Shown here: positions 10,123 through 18,416 of the stretch, one piece after another
Layout: the number at the start of each line of letters is the position of its first letter
Position numbering within the stretch: the first letter of the stretch is position 1
NCBI RefSeq assembly: GCF_023015885.1
Contig: NZ_JALKBE010000001.1
Span: forward strand, 558,001-622,000
From: Aliiroseovarius sp. S1123
Lineage (GTDB): Bacteria; Pseudomonadota; Alphaproteobacteria; Rhodobacterales; Rhodobacteraceae
DNA length: 64,000 nt
Direction of reading: 5' to 3'
Position numbers and translations under genes: made by a program
Notes under the pieces: generated by a model
The model's database searches: none
What the model saw: only the letters and a program-made list of their open reading frames with translations
Told to the model about the DNA's origin: nothing

Positions 10123-10314
10123 TTAGTGGGACATAACGCTCATTGCGTTCAGTTCCGACGAGATCTTGTCGGCCAGCGAGGTGGTACCGCCGGACACGGA
10201 GGTCAGAACGGCAATGCCAAGGCCAACGATGGCTGCGGTCAGTACAACCCAGTCTACAGTTACAGCACCGTCTTCGTCAACTTTGAAGGTCTTGATCATC
10301 TCGAACAGTTTCAT
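10123..10314 (-). CDS. flp1: Flp-type major pilin
   Basis: A protein of 63 aa: a short positively charged leader (MKLFEMIKTFKVDEDG), predicted cleavage after Gly16, and a mature pilin with one hydrophobic helix (VVLTAAIVGLGIAVLTSV). The position +5/+6 pair is Asp-Trp where classical Flp pilins have Glu-Tyr. GAGGAAG is 4 nt before the ATG. It heads the tad locus, as flp usually does. No prepilin peptidase gene is present in the window, so processing must rely on one encoded elsewhere. Confidence 0.9.
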   Translation of the reverse strand: MKLFEMIKTFKVDEDGAVTVDWVVLTAAIVGLGIAVLTSVSGGTTSLADKISSELNAMSVMSH

Positions 10315-10642
10315 GGTATCTTCCTCAGGTTGGGCGTTCAGGATTTGTAAACGTTATGCGGGAGAACTCCTGCATTCGGTTCAACATGGCAACAATAAGC
10401 CTTTGGAATAAGGCAAGAATTGGGCAGGTTTCGTACGTTTTCTTGCTTTGAATGTATTTTTTTTCCCGCATTCCGTAATGCATTGTTAATACTTGTTAAA
10501 TTAGAAAGTTCCTTAAGGGGAACTGCCAATGATTTTAACAGCATACTGTGCTGAACCAGTTGGACTCTAGGAAAAACTAGCGCTTCTTCCCTCAATCTGC
10601 GAGAAGTGAATCAGTCAATGAGATAGAGCAGAGAACCGCAAA
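10315..10642. promoter_or_regulatory. Divergent intergenic region, flp1 and lytic transglycosylase gene
   Basis: This 328-bp AT-rich stretch must carry the pilin promoter leftward and the transglycosylase promoter rightward. It contains a direct repeat GTTAA-N5-GTTAA at 10485-10499. That resembles CtrA sites (TTAA-N7-TTAA), but the spacing is one base short, so it is only suggestive. No ORF with support lies here. Confidence 0.35.
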
Positions 10643-11482
10643 ATGCGGCGAGTAATGTATATCGGCACGGTCTGGGTGCTTGGCTTGGCAGGGGTTGCTT
10701 TTGGGCAAGATACCCCGCCGCCATATCCTGACTTCACATTCAAACGCGTCACTGTCCCGCAGGCTGGCGCCGGGAAACGTTTGACAGTTCAGATCGATCC
10801 CGAAGAACAGGCCGCGGCACTTACAGTGCCAGAGAAGGCCAGCGCTGAACCGGCAGCGCAAACCGAGTTTTCTTTGCCCGCTCCAACCGAATGGGATTGG
10901 TTCTGGCAGGATGTATCTCCAAAGCTTTCAGACATCGGTCCTATGAACATTCGCAAGGCCATCACCGCGATTGCCGAACGCGACGGGATCAACCAGCCCA
11001 GGTTGCAGCATCTTCAAGAGATTGCACGTGCCCACGGAGCAGAGATCCTGCGCGTGACCGTTGGTACACAGGTGTCTCCGGCGCTTGTGCTGGCTCTGAT
11101 CTCGGTCGAAAGTTCGGGGCGCGAAGGCGCGGTGAGCGGAGCGGGGGCAGAGGGTCTGATGCAGTTGATCCCGGCCACGGCCGAGCGGTTCGGCGTAACC
11201 GACAGCGCTGACCCTGCGCAGAACATCAAAGGGGGCGTGGCCTATTTGGAATGGCTGATCACGCATTTCCAAGGCGATCCGATCTTTGCGTTGGCCGGGT
11301 ATAACGCGGGCGAAAACGCGGTGGCCGAGCATGGTGGGGTCCCGCCCTATCCTGAAACACGTGCCTATGTGCCCAAAGTATTGGCTGCGTGGCAAGTCGC
11401 GCGCGGATTATGCATTACACCGCCCGAGCTTTTGACAGATGGTTGTGTGTTTACGGTGATGGGAGCCCCCTCGAATGGGTGA
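10643..11482 (+). CDS. Secreted lytic murein transglycosylase (SLT family)
   Basis: A protein of 279 aa with a signal peptide (cleavage after about residue 20, VAFGQ). A proline-rich stretch is followed by a goose-type/SLT domain from about residue 135: catalytic Glu156 in ISVESSGREG, then GLMQLIPATAERFGV, FALAGYNAGENAV and the closing ETRAYVPKVLAAW. It should cleave the MurNAc-GlcNAc bond of peptidoglycan with 1,6-anhydro product in the periplasm. Placed next to the tad locus, it may open the wall for the pilus, but the 8-bp overlap with the next gene ties it at least as well to the UbiA gene. Confidence 0.88.
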   Translation: MRRVMYIGTVWVLGLAGVAFGQDTPPPYPDFTFKRVTVPQAGAGKRLTVQIDPEEQAAALTVPEKASAEPAAQTEFSLPAPTEWDWFWQDVSPKLSDIGPMNIRKAITAIAERDGINQPRLQHLQEIARAHGAEILRVTVGTQVSPALVLALISVESSGREGAVSGAGAEGLMQLIPATAERFGVTDSADPAQNIKGGVAYLEWLITHFQGDPIFALAGYNAGENAVAEHGGVPPYPETRAYVPKVLAAWQVARGLCITPPELLTDGCVFTVMGAPSNG

Positions 11483-12923
11483 CGACGTACAAATGAAACC
11501 CTTGGTTCTGGACATTGATGGGACCTTCCTGCGCACAGATATCCTCTTCGAAAGTTTTTGGTCGGCCTTGGGCAAGGATCCCATTCGCGCGCTCAAGGTG
11601 AGCTTTCTGACTCTAAAACAGCCCGCGCGCTTGAAAGCTGAGCTTGCCGAGATCGCAGATCTGCGAACCGATCTTCTTCCCGTCGAGCCTGAGGTCGTCG
11701 AGCTGGCAGATCAGGCCAAATCCAAAGGGCGCGAAGTCATTTTGGCCTCGGCCTCGCACAAGCCCTTGGTTGAACAGTTGGCGCGTGACCACGATCTGTC
11801 GCCGCGTGTGTTTGCCTCGCACGGACAGACCAACTTGAAAGGTGACCGCAAAGCCGCCGCGTTGGTCGAGGCCTTCGGCGCACAAGGGTTTGATTATGCC
11901 GGAAACGCGCCCGTCGATCGGGCGATCTGGTCCAAGTCGGATCACGCCATCGTCGTCGGGGATGCCGCATCCGCGCGCCAGATCGAGGCGCGGGGCCAGT
12001 CCGTCACGCGGATCAAAGGCGGCTGGCGGCTGGCCGATGTGCTGCGGAGCTTCCGTCCGCATCAATGGGTTAAGAACGTCCTGCTGCTGCTGCCAATGAT
12101 CGCGGGCCATGCGTTTGACATGCCGACATTGATCGCCGCGTTCCTTGGGATTGTTTCCTTCTCGGCCGCGGCTTCGTCCATCTATCTGGTGAATGACCTG
12201 CTGGATCTGGAAGCAGATCGTCTGCATGTCAAAAAGAAGAACCGGCCCTTTGCGTCGGGTGCGGTGCCGATCCAGATTGGCATGCTCTGCTTCATGCTAT
12301 TGTCCGCCATCGCTTTGGGCGTGGCTGCCGCGCTGTCTTGGACATTCCTTGGGGTGGTCGCGTTCTATATGGCGATGTCGCTGGCCTATTCGCTCAAACT
12401 TAAACGGATGCGGTGGATCGACATCGCGGTTTTGGCCTCGCTCTACACGCTGCGTGTCGTCGCAGGTGCGGCCGCGACCGGGATCTATATCTCGGGCTAT
12501 CTGCTGGTCTTCATCTTCCCGGTTTTCCTTGCACTTGGCTGCGTGAAACGCCTGACCGAGCTGACCTTGGCAACGTCGGATGAACGCCTTCCGGGGCGCG
12601 GATATGGCCGCCCAGATCGCCCCGACCTTCTGAACGTCGCAGCCCTTGGTGTGGTCGCCGCGCTGGTGGCCTTTTTCCTCTATTCTTTCACCCAGCAAGC
12701 CATTGGATTGTACAAAACCCGCTGGCTGATTTGGGTGGCCGAAATCCCCTTGGCGTGGTGGCTCATTCGCATGGTGTCTCTGGGCTGGCATGGCAAGCAG
12801 GATTACGACCCGATCGTCTTTGCCATGAAGGACAAACGCGGGATCGGATTGATCCTGATGACTCTGGCCATCATGTTCTACGCGGCCGGTCTTTGGCAGC
12901 AGTGGTTCGGGGTCGGGGGCTGA
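11475..12923 (+). CDS. HAD phosphatase-UbiA prenyltransferase fusion, DPPR synthase-like
   Basis: A protein of 482 aa in two parts. Residues about 8-190 are a HAD hydrolase with the nucleophile motif LDIDGT (Asp13, Asp15) and a late VVGDAAS motif. Residues about 195-482 are a UbiA-family membrane prenyltransferase opening with RPHQWVKNVLLLLP and holding the polyprenyl/Mg site VNDLLDLEADRLHVKKKNRP. Those signatures resemble mycobacterial Rv3806c, which joins PRPP to decaprenyl phosphate; the HAD part could remove the 5-phosphate. GGGAG is 9 nt before the start. It overlaps the transglycosylase gene by 8 bp. Family certain, substrate inferred from neighbours. Confidence 0.85.
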   Translation: MGDDVQMKPLVLDIDGTFLRTDILFESFWSALGKDPIRALKVSFLTLKQPARLKAELAEIADLRTDLLPVEPEVVELADQAKSKGREVILASASHKPLVEQLARDHDLSPRVFASHGQTNLKGDRKAAALVEAFGAQGFDYAGNAPVDRAIWSKSDHAIVVGDAASARQIEARGQSVTRIKGGWRLADVLRSFRPHQWVKNVLLLLPMIAGHAFDMPTLIAAFLGIVSFSAAASSIYLVNDLLDLEADRLHVKKKNRPFASGAVPIQIGMLCFMLLSAIALGVAAALSWTFLGVVAFYMAMSLAYSLKLKRMRWIDIAVLASLYTLRVVAGAAATGIYISGYLLVFIFPVFLALGCVKRLTELTLATSDERLPGRGYGRPDRPDLLNVAALGVVAALVAFFLYSFTQQAIGLYKTRWLIWVAEIPLAWWLIRMVSLGWHGKQDYDPIVFAMKDKRGIGLILMTLAIMFYAAGLWQQWFGVGG

Positions 12924-12958
12924 CGGCCCCAGTCAAAATGGTGCAGTCAAAGCAAGTT

Positions 12959-12988
12959 GGGGTCCCTATGGGACCCCGTTTGTTTTTT
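12959..12988 (+). terminator. Intrinsic terminator behind the HAD-UbiA gene
   Basis: Perfect 8-bp stem GGGGTCCC/GGGACCCC with a TAT loop, followed by a T-rich run. It ends the slt-ubiA transcript 36 bp after the stop. Confidence 0.85.
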
Positions 12989-13045
12989 GATCCAACGGGA
13001 TCTTGGGCCCGTAATCCAGATACCAACAGAAACTGGAGTGAACCC

Positions 13046-13315
13046 ATGAAAAACCTGACGATTTACGTATCGACCCTGCTGTTGCTGGCAGCCTCGCCCG
13101 CACTTGCTGGAAAGAACAATCCCGAAGAAGCCAAGGCCATGGCATCGGCTTTGAAGGGCGGAGGAGGCGGCAACAACTCGCCCCTGAAAGACGCCCTTGG
13201 CCTAGAAGGCAATGGCGGCGTGGCCAAGTTCGTGTCCGGCGGCGGCAATGGCGGCTGGGGCAATGTCGGCTCGACGCTGACCGGAGCCCCGGGCGTGTCC
13301 GTATCGGGCCGCTAA
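13046..13315 (+). CDS. Small secreted glycine-rich protein, unknown function
   Basis: An 89-aa protein with GGAG 7 nt before the ATG. A clear signal peptide (hydrophobic core STLLLLAASPALA, cut after ALA at about residue 21) leaves a mature chain of about 68 residues rich in Gly, Asn and Ser (KGGGGGNNS, SGGGNGGWGNVGS). No domain is recognised. It is its own transcription unit between two strong terminators and codon use matches its neighbours. It is probably periplasmic or exported; a role linked to the neighbouring envelope genes is only a guess. Confidence 0.7.
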   Translation: MKNLTIYVSTLLLLAASPALAGKNNPEEAKAMASALKGGGGGNNSPLKDALGLEGNGGVAKFVSGGGNGGWGNVGSTLTGAPGVSVSGR

Positions 13316-13326
13316 TCCCAAGAAAC

Positions 13327-13357
13327 AAAGCCCCCACGTTACGGTGGGGGCTTTGTG
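13327..13357. terminator. Bidirectional terminator between convergent genes
   Basis: Stem AAAGCCCCCAC/GTGGGGGCTTT, written on the plus strand, with loop GTTACG. It serves the small glycine-rich gene from the left and the SDR gene (stop at 13359) from the right. Confidence 0.85.
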
Positions 13358-13358
13358 G

Positions 13359-14096
13359 TCAGATCGACATTTTCTTGAAGATAAACTCGGGGATGTGCCG
13401 GATAATCAGCATGATGTAGCGCCAGAAAAACGGCGTATAGATCACGTTCTTCTGCTTCTCGACCGCTTTCAGAATGTCCTTGGCCACAGCCTCGGGTGCT
13501 GCGACAAGAAACATTCCCTCGACAGTCCACGTCATGGCAGTATCCACGAAGCCCGGCTTTACCGTCACCACATGCCCGCCTGAACGGGTCAGGCGATTGC
13601 GCAGGCCGGACAGATAGGTTGCAAAGCCCGCCTTGGCCGAGCCGTAGACATAGTTCCCGATCCGCCCACGATCCCCCGCGACCGAGCCCACGCCGACCAC
13701 AGTGCCGGCGCCGCGCGATTCAATAATGGGGGCCAACTGGGTCAGGAAGGTCGCAGGGCCGGTGTGGCTGTCTTTGATCACCCCGTCGATCAGGCGGGGA
13801 TCGGCGTCGATCGCCTCTTGCGGTGGCATCGACCCCACGAAGACAGCAGCGTTGATCACGCCCTCCATCTGTTCGGCGCGCGCGATGATCGGGCCGAAAG
13901 TGGCGCTGTCACGGGCATCGAATTTCATCGCAACCGCCTCGACCCCGCGCACGGACAGGTCCGTGGCCGAGCGATTCAGGTCTTCCATATCGCGCCCCGC
14001 CAAAATGACGCTTGCGCCTTGATCCGCCACCGCATTGGCGAAGGCGCGCGCCATCGAGGACGTCGCCCCCAGAATGATCCAGCAATTCTGTGTCAT
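13359..14096 (-). CDS. DprE2-like short-chain dehydrogenase/reductase
   Basis: A protein of 245 aa, SDR fold. The nucleotide motif LGATSSMARAFA departs from the usual TGxxxGxG but resembles the GGTSEI type of mycobacterial DprE2. Catalytic Tyr151 and Lys155 (NYVYGSAKAGF) and Ser138 are present. DprE2 reduces the keto intermediate made by DprE1, giving decaprenyl-phospho-arabinose. The start overlaps the stop of the DprE1-like gene by 4 bp, so the two are translationally coupled, as expected for partners. A general SDR role is certain; the substrate follows from the neighbour. Confidence 0.82.
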   Translation of the reverse strand: MTQNCWIILGATSSMARAFANAVADQGASVILAGRDMEDLNRSATDLSVRGVEAVAMKFDARDSATFGPIIARAEQMEGVINAAVFVGSMPPQEAIDADPRLIDGVIKDSHTGPATFLTQLAPIIESRGAGTVVGVGSVAGDRGRIGNYVYGSAKAGFATYLSGLRNRLTRSGGHVVTVKPGFVDTAMTWTVEGMFLVAAPEAVAKDILKAVEKQKNVIYTPFFWRYIMLIIRHIPEFIFKKMSI

Positions 14097-15415
14097 GACG
14101 CACCTCCTGCCGTGCGCAGATCAAGCCGCCGCACCATGTCGGTTTCAAAGGCATGGTCGGGGTCGGCCTTGTTTACCGCCTTCACCCAATCGCCATGCTC
14201 CGGATACATCGCCTTGATCGCGGGGCCGGTGGCCAGCGCATCCTTGGCCAGATAAAGCCGCCCGCCCGCATCCACGGTCATGTCTTCCAGCATCCCGATC
14301 AGCTCGGGTGCGGCATCGCGCGCCGGGAAATCCACGGCCAGCGTATAGCCTTCCATCGGGAAGCTCATATGCCCCGCGCGCCCCGGTCCCATGCGTTTGA
14401 GGACGGCAAGGGGCGAGGCAAGGCCAGCCCCGGCAATCTCGGACAGCATCTTTTTCAGCGCGTCCGCCTGATCCAGCGGGACGACGTTTTGGAACTGATA
14501 GAACCCGCGTTTGCCATAAAGGCGATTCCAGTCGTGGATCTTGTCCAGTGGGAAGAAGAACTCGTCGATCCGCTTGACCGACGACCGGCCCGAGGTCGGC
14601 ACGCGTTTGTAATACGCGTTGTTAAACGTGCGCACGATGGGACCAGACAAGGCAAAACCCGGAGCGTCCATAGGCACTTTCTTCGACGGTTTTGCCTTGG
14701 GCAGCAGACCGGCGGCCAGTTCGGCCTCTTCGACGATGCCGCGTCCAAGGTTTGCGCCCGTCGCGGTGGCGTCGATCCAGCCCACGCAATAGCAGGCTTG
14801 GCTCGCGTCCAGCAGGGCCAGGTGCGCGTCCCAGTTTTCGGCCCGTTGCTCGGTCACCATCATCACGTCGCCGGGGCAGGGTTTCAGCTGCAGCTTCGCC
14901 TCGGAAATCACGCCGGTCTGCCCGATCCCGCCCATCGTGGCGCGGAACAGGCCTGCGTTTCGGTCGGGTGTCGCGACCGTGCGTTTTTCGCCGTTCAACA
15001 GAGTAACCGACAGCACATGCTGGCCAAAGCTGCCTTCCTTGTGGTGGTTTTTGCCATGTACGTCCTGCGCGATGCAGCCGCCCACGGTGGCAAAGCCTGT
15101 GCCGGGCATGACCGCGGGCAACCAGCCTTGCGGAGCGAAGACCTTGGCCAGCGTGGTGATGGTCACGCCCGCCTCGACCGTCACGACACCAGTCTCGGCG
15201 TCGAAATCCAGAATGCGGTTCATGCGCGTCATGTCGATGGCGCGGCCCCCATCATTCAGGGGCGCGTCGCCATAAGAGCGGCAATTGCCAATCGCAGGGC
15301 AGGCAGTGTCCGCCAAGGTGCTTTTCAGCGTGCTGGCGCGTTCAGGTCGCGCCAGTTCTGCCGTGGCTGTGCGCACGCGGCCCCAGCCCGAATACTCAGT
15401 TGTTTTCCAAACCAT
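14093..15415 (-). CDS. DprE1-like FAD-linked polyprenyl-phosphoribose oxidase
   Basis: A protein of 440 aa of the vanillyl-alcohol-oxidase FAD family. From memory of mycobacterial DprE1, the matching stretches are CRSYGDAPLNDGG, HGKNHHKEGSFGQHV (FAD region), GGRLYLAKDALATG and the C-terminal FETDMVRRLDL. The residue equivalent to the drug-targeted Cys387 (ICVDFP) appears to be Ala here (YTLAVDFPA). DprE1 oxidises the 2'-OH of decaprenyl-phospho-ribose, and DprE2 then reduces it to the arabinose form. It follows the UPF0104 gene with a 20-bp overlap. Resemblance to DprE1 is strong; the lipid carrier here is unknown. Confidence 0.87.
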   Translation of the reverse strand: MVWKTTEYSGWGRVRTATAELARPERASTLKSTLADTACPAIGNCRSYGDAPLNDGGRAIDMTRMNRILDFDAETGVVTVEAGVTITTLAKVFAPQGWLPAVMPGTGFATVGGCIAQDVHGKNHHKEGSFGQHVLSVTLLNGEKRTVATPDRNAGLFRATMGGIGQTGVISEAKLQLKPCPGDVMMVTEQRAENWDAHLALLDASQACYCVGWIDATATGANLGRGIVEEAELAAGLLPKAKPSKKVPMDAPGFALSGPIVRTFNNAYYKRVPTSGRSSVKRIDEFFFPLDKIHDWNRLYGKRGFYQFQNVVPLDQADALKKMLSEIAGAGLASPLAVLKRMGPGRAGHMSFPMEGYTLAVDFPARDAAPELIGMLEDMTVDAGGRLYLAKDALATGPAIKAMYPEHGDWVKAVNKADPDHAFETDMVRRLDLRTAGGAS

Positions 15416-16427
15416 GATGATGTCTCAGTGAAATTCTCTCGGCGAGGGGGAAGACCAAAAGGCCGATCCCGATCGCGAACCAAAGGGTTGTGACGCGGAT
15501 GATGGCGGTGGCGGGCAGGCTGGTTTCAAGCGGCACGCCCTCAAGTGCTAGAAGGGCAATCATAGCGGCTTCGGCCCCACCGACACCGCCGGGGGCACCG
15601 GTCAGGCCGCCTGCCAAAGTCGAAAAGACGAAGATGGCGACCGCCTTCGCAAAGCCAATGTCAGCCCCCATCCACATCAGAAGTAGGTGGAAGGCATAGC
15701 CCTCGGCAATCCAGCCGATGACGCCGATCAGCGAGGCGATGGCGATCAGAGTGGGCGAGGTGAAGGCCGTAAGCGATTGGGCGGCACGGCGCAGTTTGGC
15801 CCAAAGGCGCGGAAGACGGCCCGTCAGGCGGTGGCCCAGCGTGGCGAAGCCCGCCAGAAGGCGGGGGCGGGTGGCAGCGAAGGCGGCAATCAGGGCCAGT
15901 ATCGTTACAGGCAGGCCGCCCGCAATGCCGGTGGTCGAAAAGGCCAGTGCCAAACCGAGGATCAGCGCCATCGCGGTCAAATCCGACGCCCGGTCGATCA
16001 GCATCAAAGGGGCAGTGCGCTCAAAGCTCCAGCCGGTTTCGCGTCGCAGCCAGCGCATCCGCACCAGCTCGCCCACGCGGCCCGGGGTGACGGACATGGC
16101 AAAGCCGCCAAGGAAATGGCGCATGTCCTGAACCAGCCCCGTGGGCAGGCCCAGTTTGCGGGCGAAAACGTGCCAGCGGAGGCCTCGAAACAGGTAGTTT
16201 ACAAGGCTCAGCGCCAGAAGAATGGCGAACTGCCCCCAAGACAGTTTCATCAGCTGCGCGCGGGTTTCTTCCCAGCCAGTCGCCGCTGCCAAGCCTATCA
16301 GTCCCGCCAGCACCAGCCCAAATAGCCCCAGCAAAACAAGCGTATCCCGCAACCGTTTGTTCGCGGCCGGGCGGGTTGATTGTTTCCCTGTGGTGGACGA
16401 TGCCATGTTTGCGCTGCTCATTGTCAT
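15396..16427 (-). CDS. UPF0104/lysylphosphatidylglycerol synthase-type membrane protein
   Basis: A protein of 343 aa with about eight hydrophobic segments after a 25-residue polar start. It shows the family's FRGLRWHVFARKLG and SVTPGRVGELVRMRWL stretches and the GGVGGAEAAMIALLALEGV loop. The family covers the membrane half of MprF and many flippase-like proteins of unknown substrate. It is the first gene of the group with DprE1-like and DprE2-like enzymes, overlapping the former by 20 bp. A role moving or using the polyprenyl-phospho-sugar is attractive but not shown. Two close ATGs at the start leave it uncertain by two residues. Confidence 0.78.
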   Translation of the reverse strand: MTMSSANMASSTTGKQSTRPAANKRLRDTLVLLGLFGLVLAGLIGLAAATGWEETRAQLMKLSWGQFAILLALSLVNYLFRGLRWHVFARKLGLPTGLVQDMRHFLGGFAMSVTPGRVGELVRMRWLRRETGWSFERTAPLMLIDRASDLTAMALILGLALAFSTTGIAGGLPVTILALIAAFAATRPRLLAGFATLGHRLTGRLPRLWAKLRRAAQSLTAFTSPTLIAIASLIGVIGWIAEGYAFHLLLMWMGADIGFAKAVAIFVFSTLAGGLTGAPGGVGGAEAAMIALLALEGVPLETSLPATAIIRVTTLWFAIGIGLLVFPLAERISLRHHHGLENN

Positions 16428-16517
16428 TGCCCGACTTATCGCCGGGGATTGAGGCGAGATTATGAAAGCTGACCAGCAATTACGAGGGGAAAAGTTGGGT
16501 TATTTCCGCATGCGGGC

Positions 16518-17654
16518 CTAGTTCGGGGTCAGACGCAGCAGACGCCCGCGGCGTCCGTCCTCAAGCACCCACAAAGCGCCGTCCGGCCCCTGTTCGACCT
16601 CGCGCACCCGTTCGCCCCAGCTGTAGCGCTCCAGCTCTTGCGCGCCTTTCCTGTTCAAACTCACGCGGATCAGGGCGCGGCTGACCAAGCCCCCGATCAG
16701 CGCCTGCCCCTGCCAATCAGGGAATAGTCCGTCAGACCAGATCACCAGCCCCGAGGGCGCGATGCTGGGCACCCATGCGGCTTTGGGCGCGATCATGTCC
16801 GGGCGCGTGTCGTGGTTGGGGATTTTAACCCCGCTATAGTGGTTACCCTCGGACACCACAGGCCAACCATAGTTGCGGCCGGGTTCAATCAGGTTCAGCT
16901 CATCGCCATGGCGCGGTCCCATCTCATGCGCCCAGAGCTGCCCGTTGGTGTCAAAGGCGATACCAAGCGAATTGCGGTGTCCCAGCGTCCAGAAGGTCTT
17001 GGCCAAGTCGCCGTGGTTGTGAAACGGGTTGTCCGTCGGGACCGATCCATCGTCGTTCAGTCGAATGAGCTTGCCCAACGCCTGCGTCATATCCTGTGCC
17101 GGCTCCATTTCCTGCCGGTCGCCCGAGGTGATGAACAGCTTACCCTCATGCGGGCCGCCCGCTGGTCCAAACGCCAATCGGTGCGAGAAATGCCCGCGCC
17201 CGGAATATGCGGGAAACTGGCGCCAGATCTCTTCATAGTCGGTTAGTTTGGGCTCTGCGGACAGATCCAAACGCGCGCGGATCACCACGGCTTGACGTGT
17301 GCCGAATTGGTCTCCTTTGTCGACGAAAGACAGGTAGATCAAGTCGTTATCCGCGAAATCAGGATGTGGTACGACGTCCCCCAATCCACCTTGCCCCCCA
17401 TCCAGAACGCGCGGTACACCAGCGACCTGAAAGCGCGCCCCATCTTGACCGACCAGCCATAACCGGCCCGGCTTGGTGGTCACCAAAAGCCGTCCGTCGG
17501 ACAGGAACGTCATGGCCCACGGGTGGTTGAACTGGGTGATGCTGCGGGCTTGCAAACGTCCGCCCTGATCGCCATCGATCTGAAATGCAGTCGCGGTGAG
17601 GGGCAGCAGAAAGAGGCCTAGACAAGAGGCGCAAAGGGCAAGAAGACGTTTCAT
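16518..17654 (-). CDS. PQQ-dependent sugar dehydrogenase-like (glucose/sorbosone dehydrogenase family)
   Basis: A protein of 378 aa starting at [10 protein letters not shown], which gives a signal peptide (cut after TATA at about residue 21); the longer frame to 17753 adds sequence without signal. It is a six-bladed propeller with family marks: [70 protein letters not shown] and [12 protein letters not shown]. It belongs to the soluble aldose sugar dehydrogenases, oxidising sugars in the periplasm with PQQ. No PQQ synthesis genes are in the window. It stands alone, after an 863-bp-distant terminator cluster, so its substrate is open. Confidence 0.88.
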   Translation of the reverse strand: MKRLLALCASCLGLFLLPLTATAFQIDGDQGGRLQARSITQFNHPWAMTFLSDGRLLVTTKPGRLWLVGQDGARFQVAGVPRVLDGGQGGLGDVVPHPDFADNDLIYLSFVDKGDQFGTRQAVVIRARLDLSAEPKLTDYEEIWRQFPAYSGRGHFSHRLAFGPAGGPHEGKLFITSGDRQEMEPAQDMTQALGKLIRLNDDGSVPTDNPFHNHGDLAKTFWTLGHRNSLGIAFDTNGQLWAHEMGPRHGDELNLIEPGRNYGWPVVSEGNHYSGVKIPNHDTRPDMIAPKAAWVPSIAPSGLVIWSDGLFPDWQGQALIGGLVSRALIRVSLNRKGAQELERYSWGERVREVEQGPDGALWVLEDGRRGRLLRLTPN

Positions 17655-17740
17655 ATCACACCAAGGGTTCGCGAAAACTGATGGGTGAATGATGACCCCT
17701 GATGTGCTGTGCGCCCAAGTCAAAAAGACGCGAGCGCACA

Positions 17741-17767
17741 AAAAAGCCCCCATGGAGGGGGCTTTTT
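17741..17767 (-). terminator. Intrinsic terminator behind scoB
   Basis: Stem GCCCCC/GGGGGC with loop ATGGA, flanked by six A on the left and five T on the right, hence active in both directions. It is 17 bp past the scoB stop. Confidence 0.85.
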
Positions 17768-17783
17768 AAAGCTTCGTATGCGC

Positions 17784-18413
17784 TTAGTTGACGATGGTCG
17801 CCTCGGTCGCGGCGCGCAGTTCGTCTTCGGTCACACCCTCGGCGGTTTCAACGATCTTCAAGCCACCTTCGACCACATCCAGCACACCCAGGTTGGTGAT
17901 GATGCGGTCCACGACCGACTTGCCGGTCAGCGGCAGGGTGCACTCTTTCAGCACTTTGGAATCACCATGCTTGTTGGTGTGATCCATCACGACCACCACG
18001 CGGCCAACACCGGCCACAAGGTCCATCGCGCCGCCCATACCTTTAACCAGCTTGCCGGGGATCATCCAGTTGGCGAGGTCGCCATTTTCAGCCACTTCCA
18101 TCGCGCCCAGGATCGCCATGGCGATCTTGCCGCCACGGATCATGCCGAAGCTCATCGAGCTGTCGAAATAAGCGGTCTGAGGCAGTTCGGTGATGGTCTG
18201 CTTGCCTGCGTTGATCAGGTCGGCGTCAATCTCATCCTCGGTCGGGAACGGACCCATGCCCAGCATGCCGTTTTCCGACTGCAGCGTCACGGTGACGCCC
18301 TCGGGGATGTAGTTGGACACCAGCGTCGGGATACCGATGCCGAGGTTCACATACCAACCGTCTTGCAGTTCCTGTGCCGCGCGGGCGGCCATTTGATTGC
18401 GGTCCCAAGCCAT
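17784..18413 (-). CDS. scoB: 3-oxoacid CoA-transferase subunit B
   Basis: A protein of 209 aa. The CoA-transferase class I beta signature is present, with catalytic Glu47 in [11 protein letters not shown], plus [11 protein letters not shown] near the start and [20 protein letters not shown]. With subunit A it moves CoA from succinyl-CoA to acetoacetate (ketone body use), or a close analogue. It lies 3 bp after scoA. It could use acetoacetate formed by the HMG-CoA lyase encoded at the right end of the window. Confidence 0.92.
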   Translation of the reverse strand: MAWDRNQMAARAAQELQDGWYVNLGIGIPTLVSNYIPEGVTVTLQSENGMLGMGPFPTEDEIDADLINAGKQTITELPQTAYFDSSMSFGMIRGGKIAMAILGAMEVAENGDLANWMIPGKLVKGMGGAMDLVAGVGRVVVVMDHTNKHGDSKVLKECTLPLTGKSVVDRIITNLGVLDVVEGGLKIVETAEGVTEDELRAATEATIVN

Positions 18414-18416
18414 GTC

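Noticed and set aside
10485-10499. CtrA box controlling flp1
   Set aside because: GTTAA-N5-GTTAA has the half-sites one base too close for the usual TTAA-N7-TTAA; noted in the intergenic feature but not claimed as a site.
13046-13315. Glycine-rich protein as a bacteriocin precursor
   Set aside because: It has an ordinary Sec signal peptide, no double-glycine leader cleavage site and no modification or export genes alongside.
14153-15493. Plus-strand frame of 446 codons opposite the DprE1-like gene
   Set aside because: Composition rich in Arg, His and Gln and complete overlap with a clear enzyme gene mark it as a shadow.
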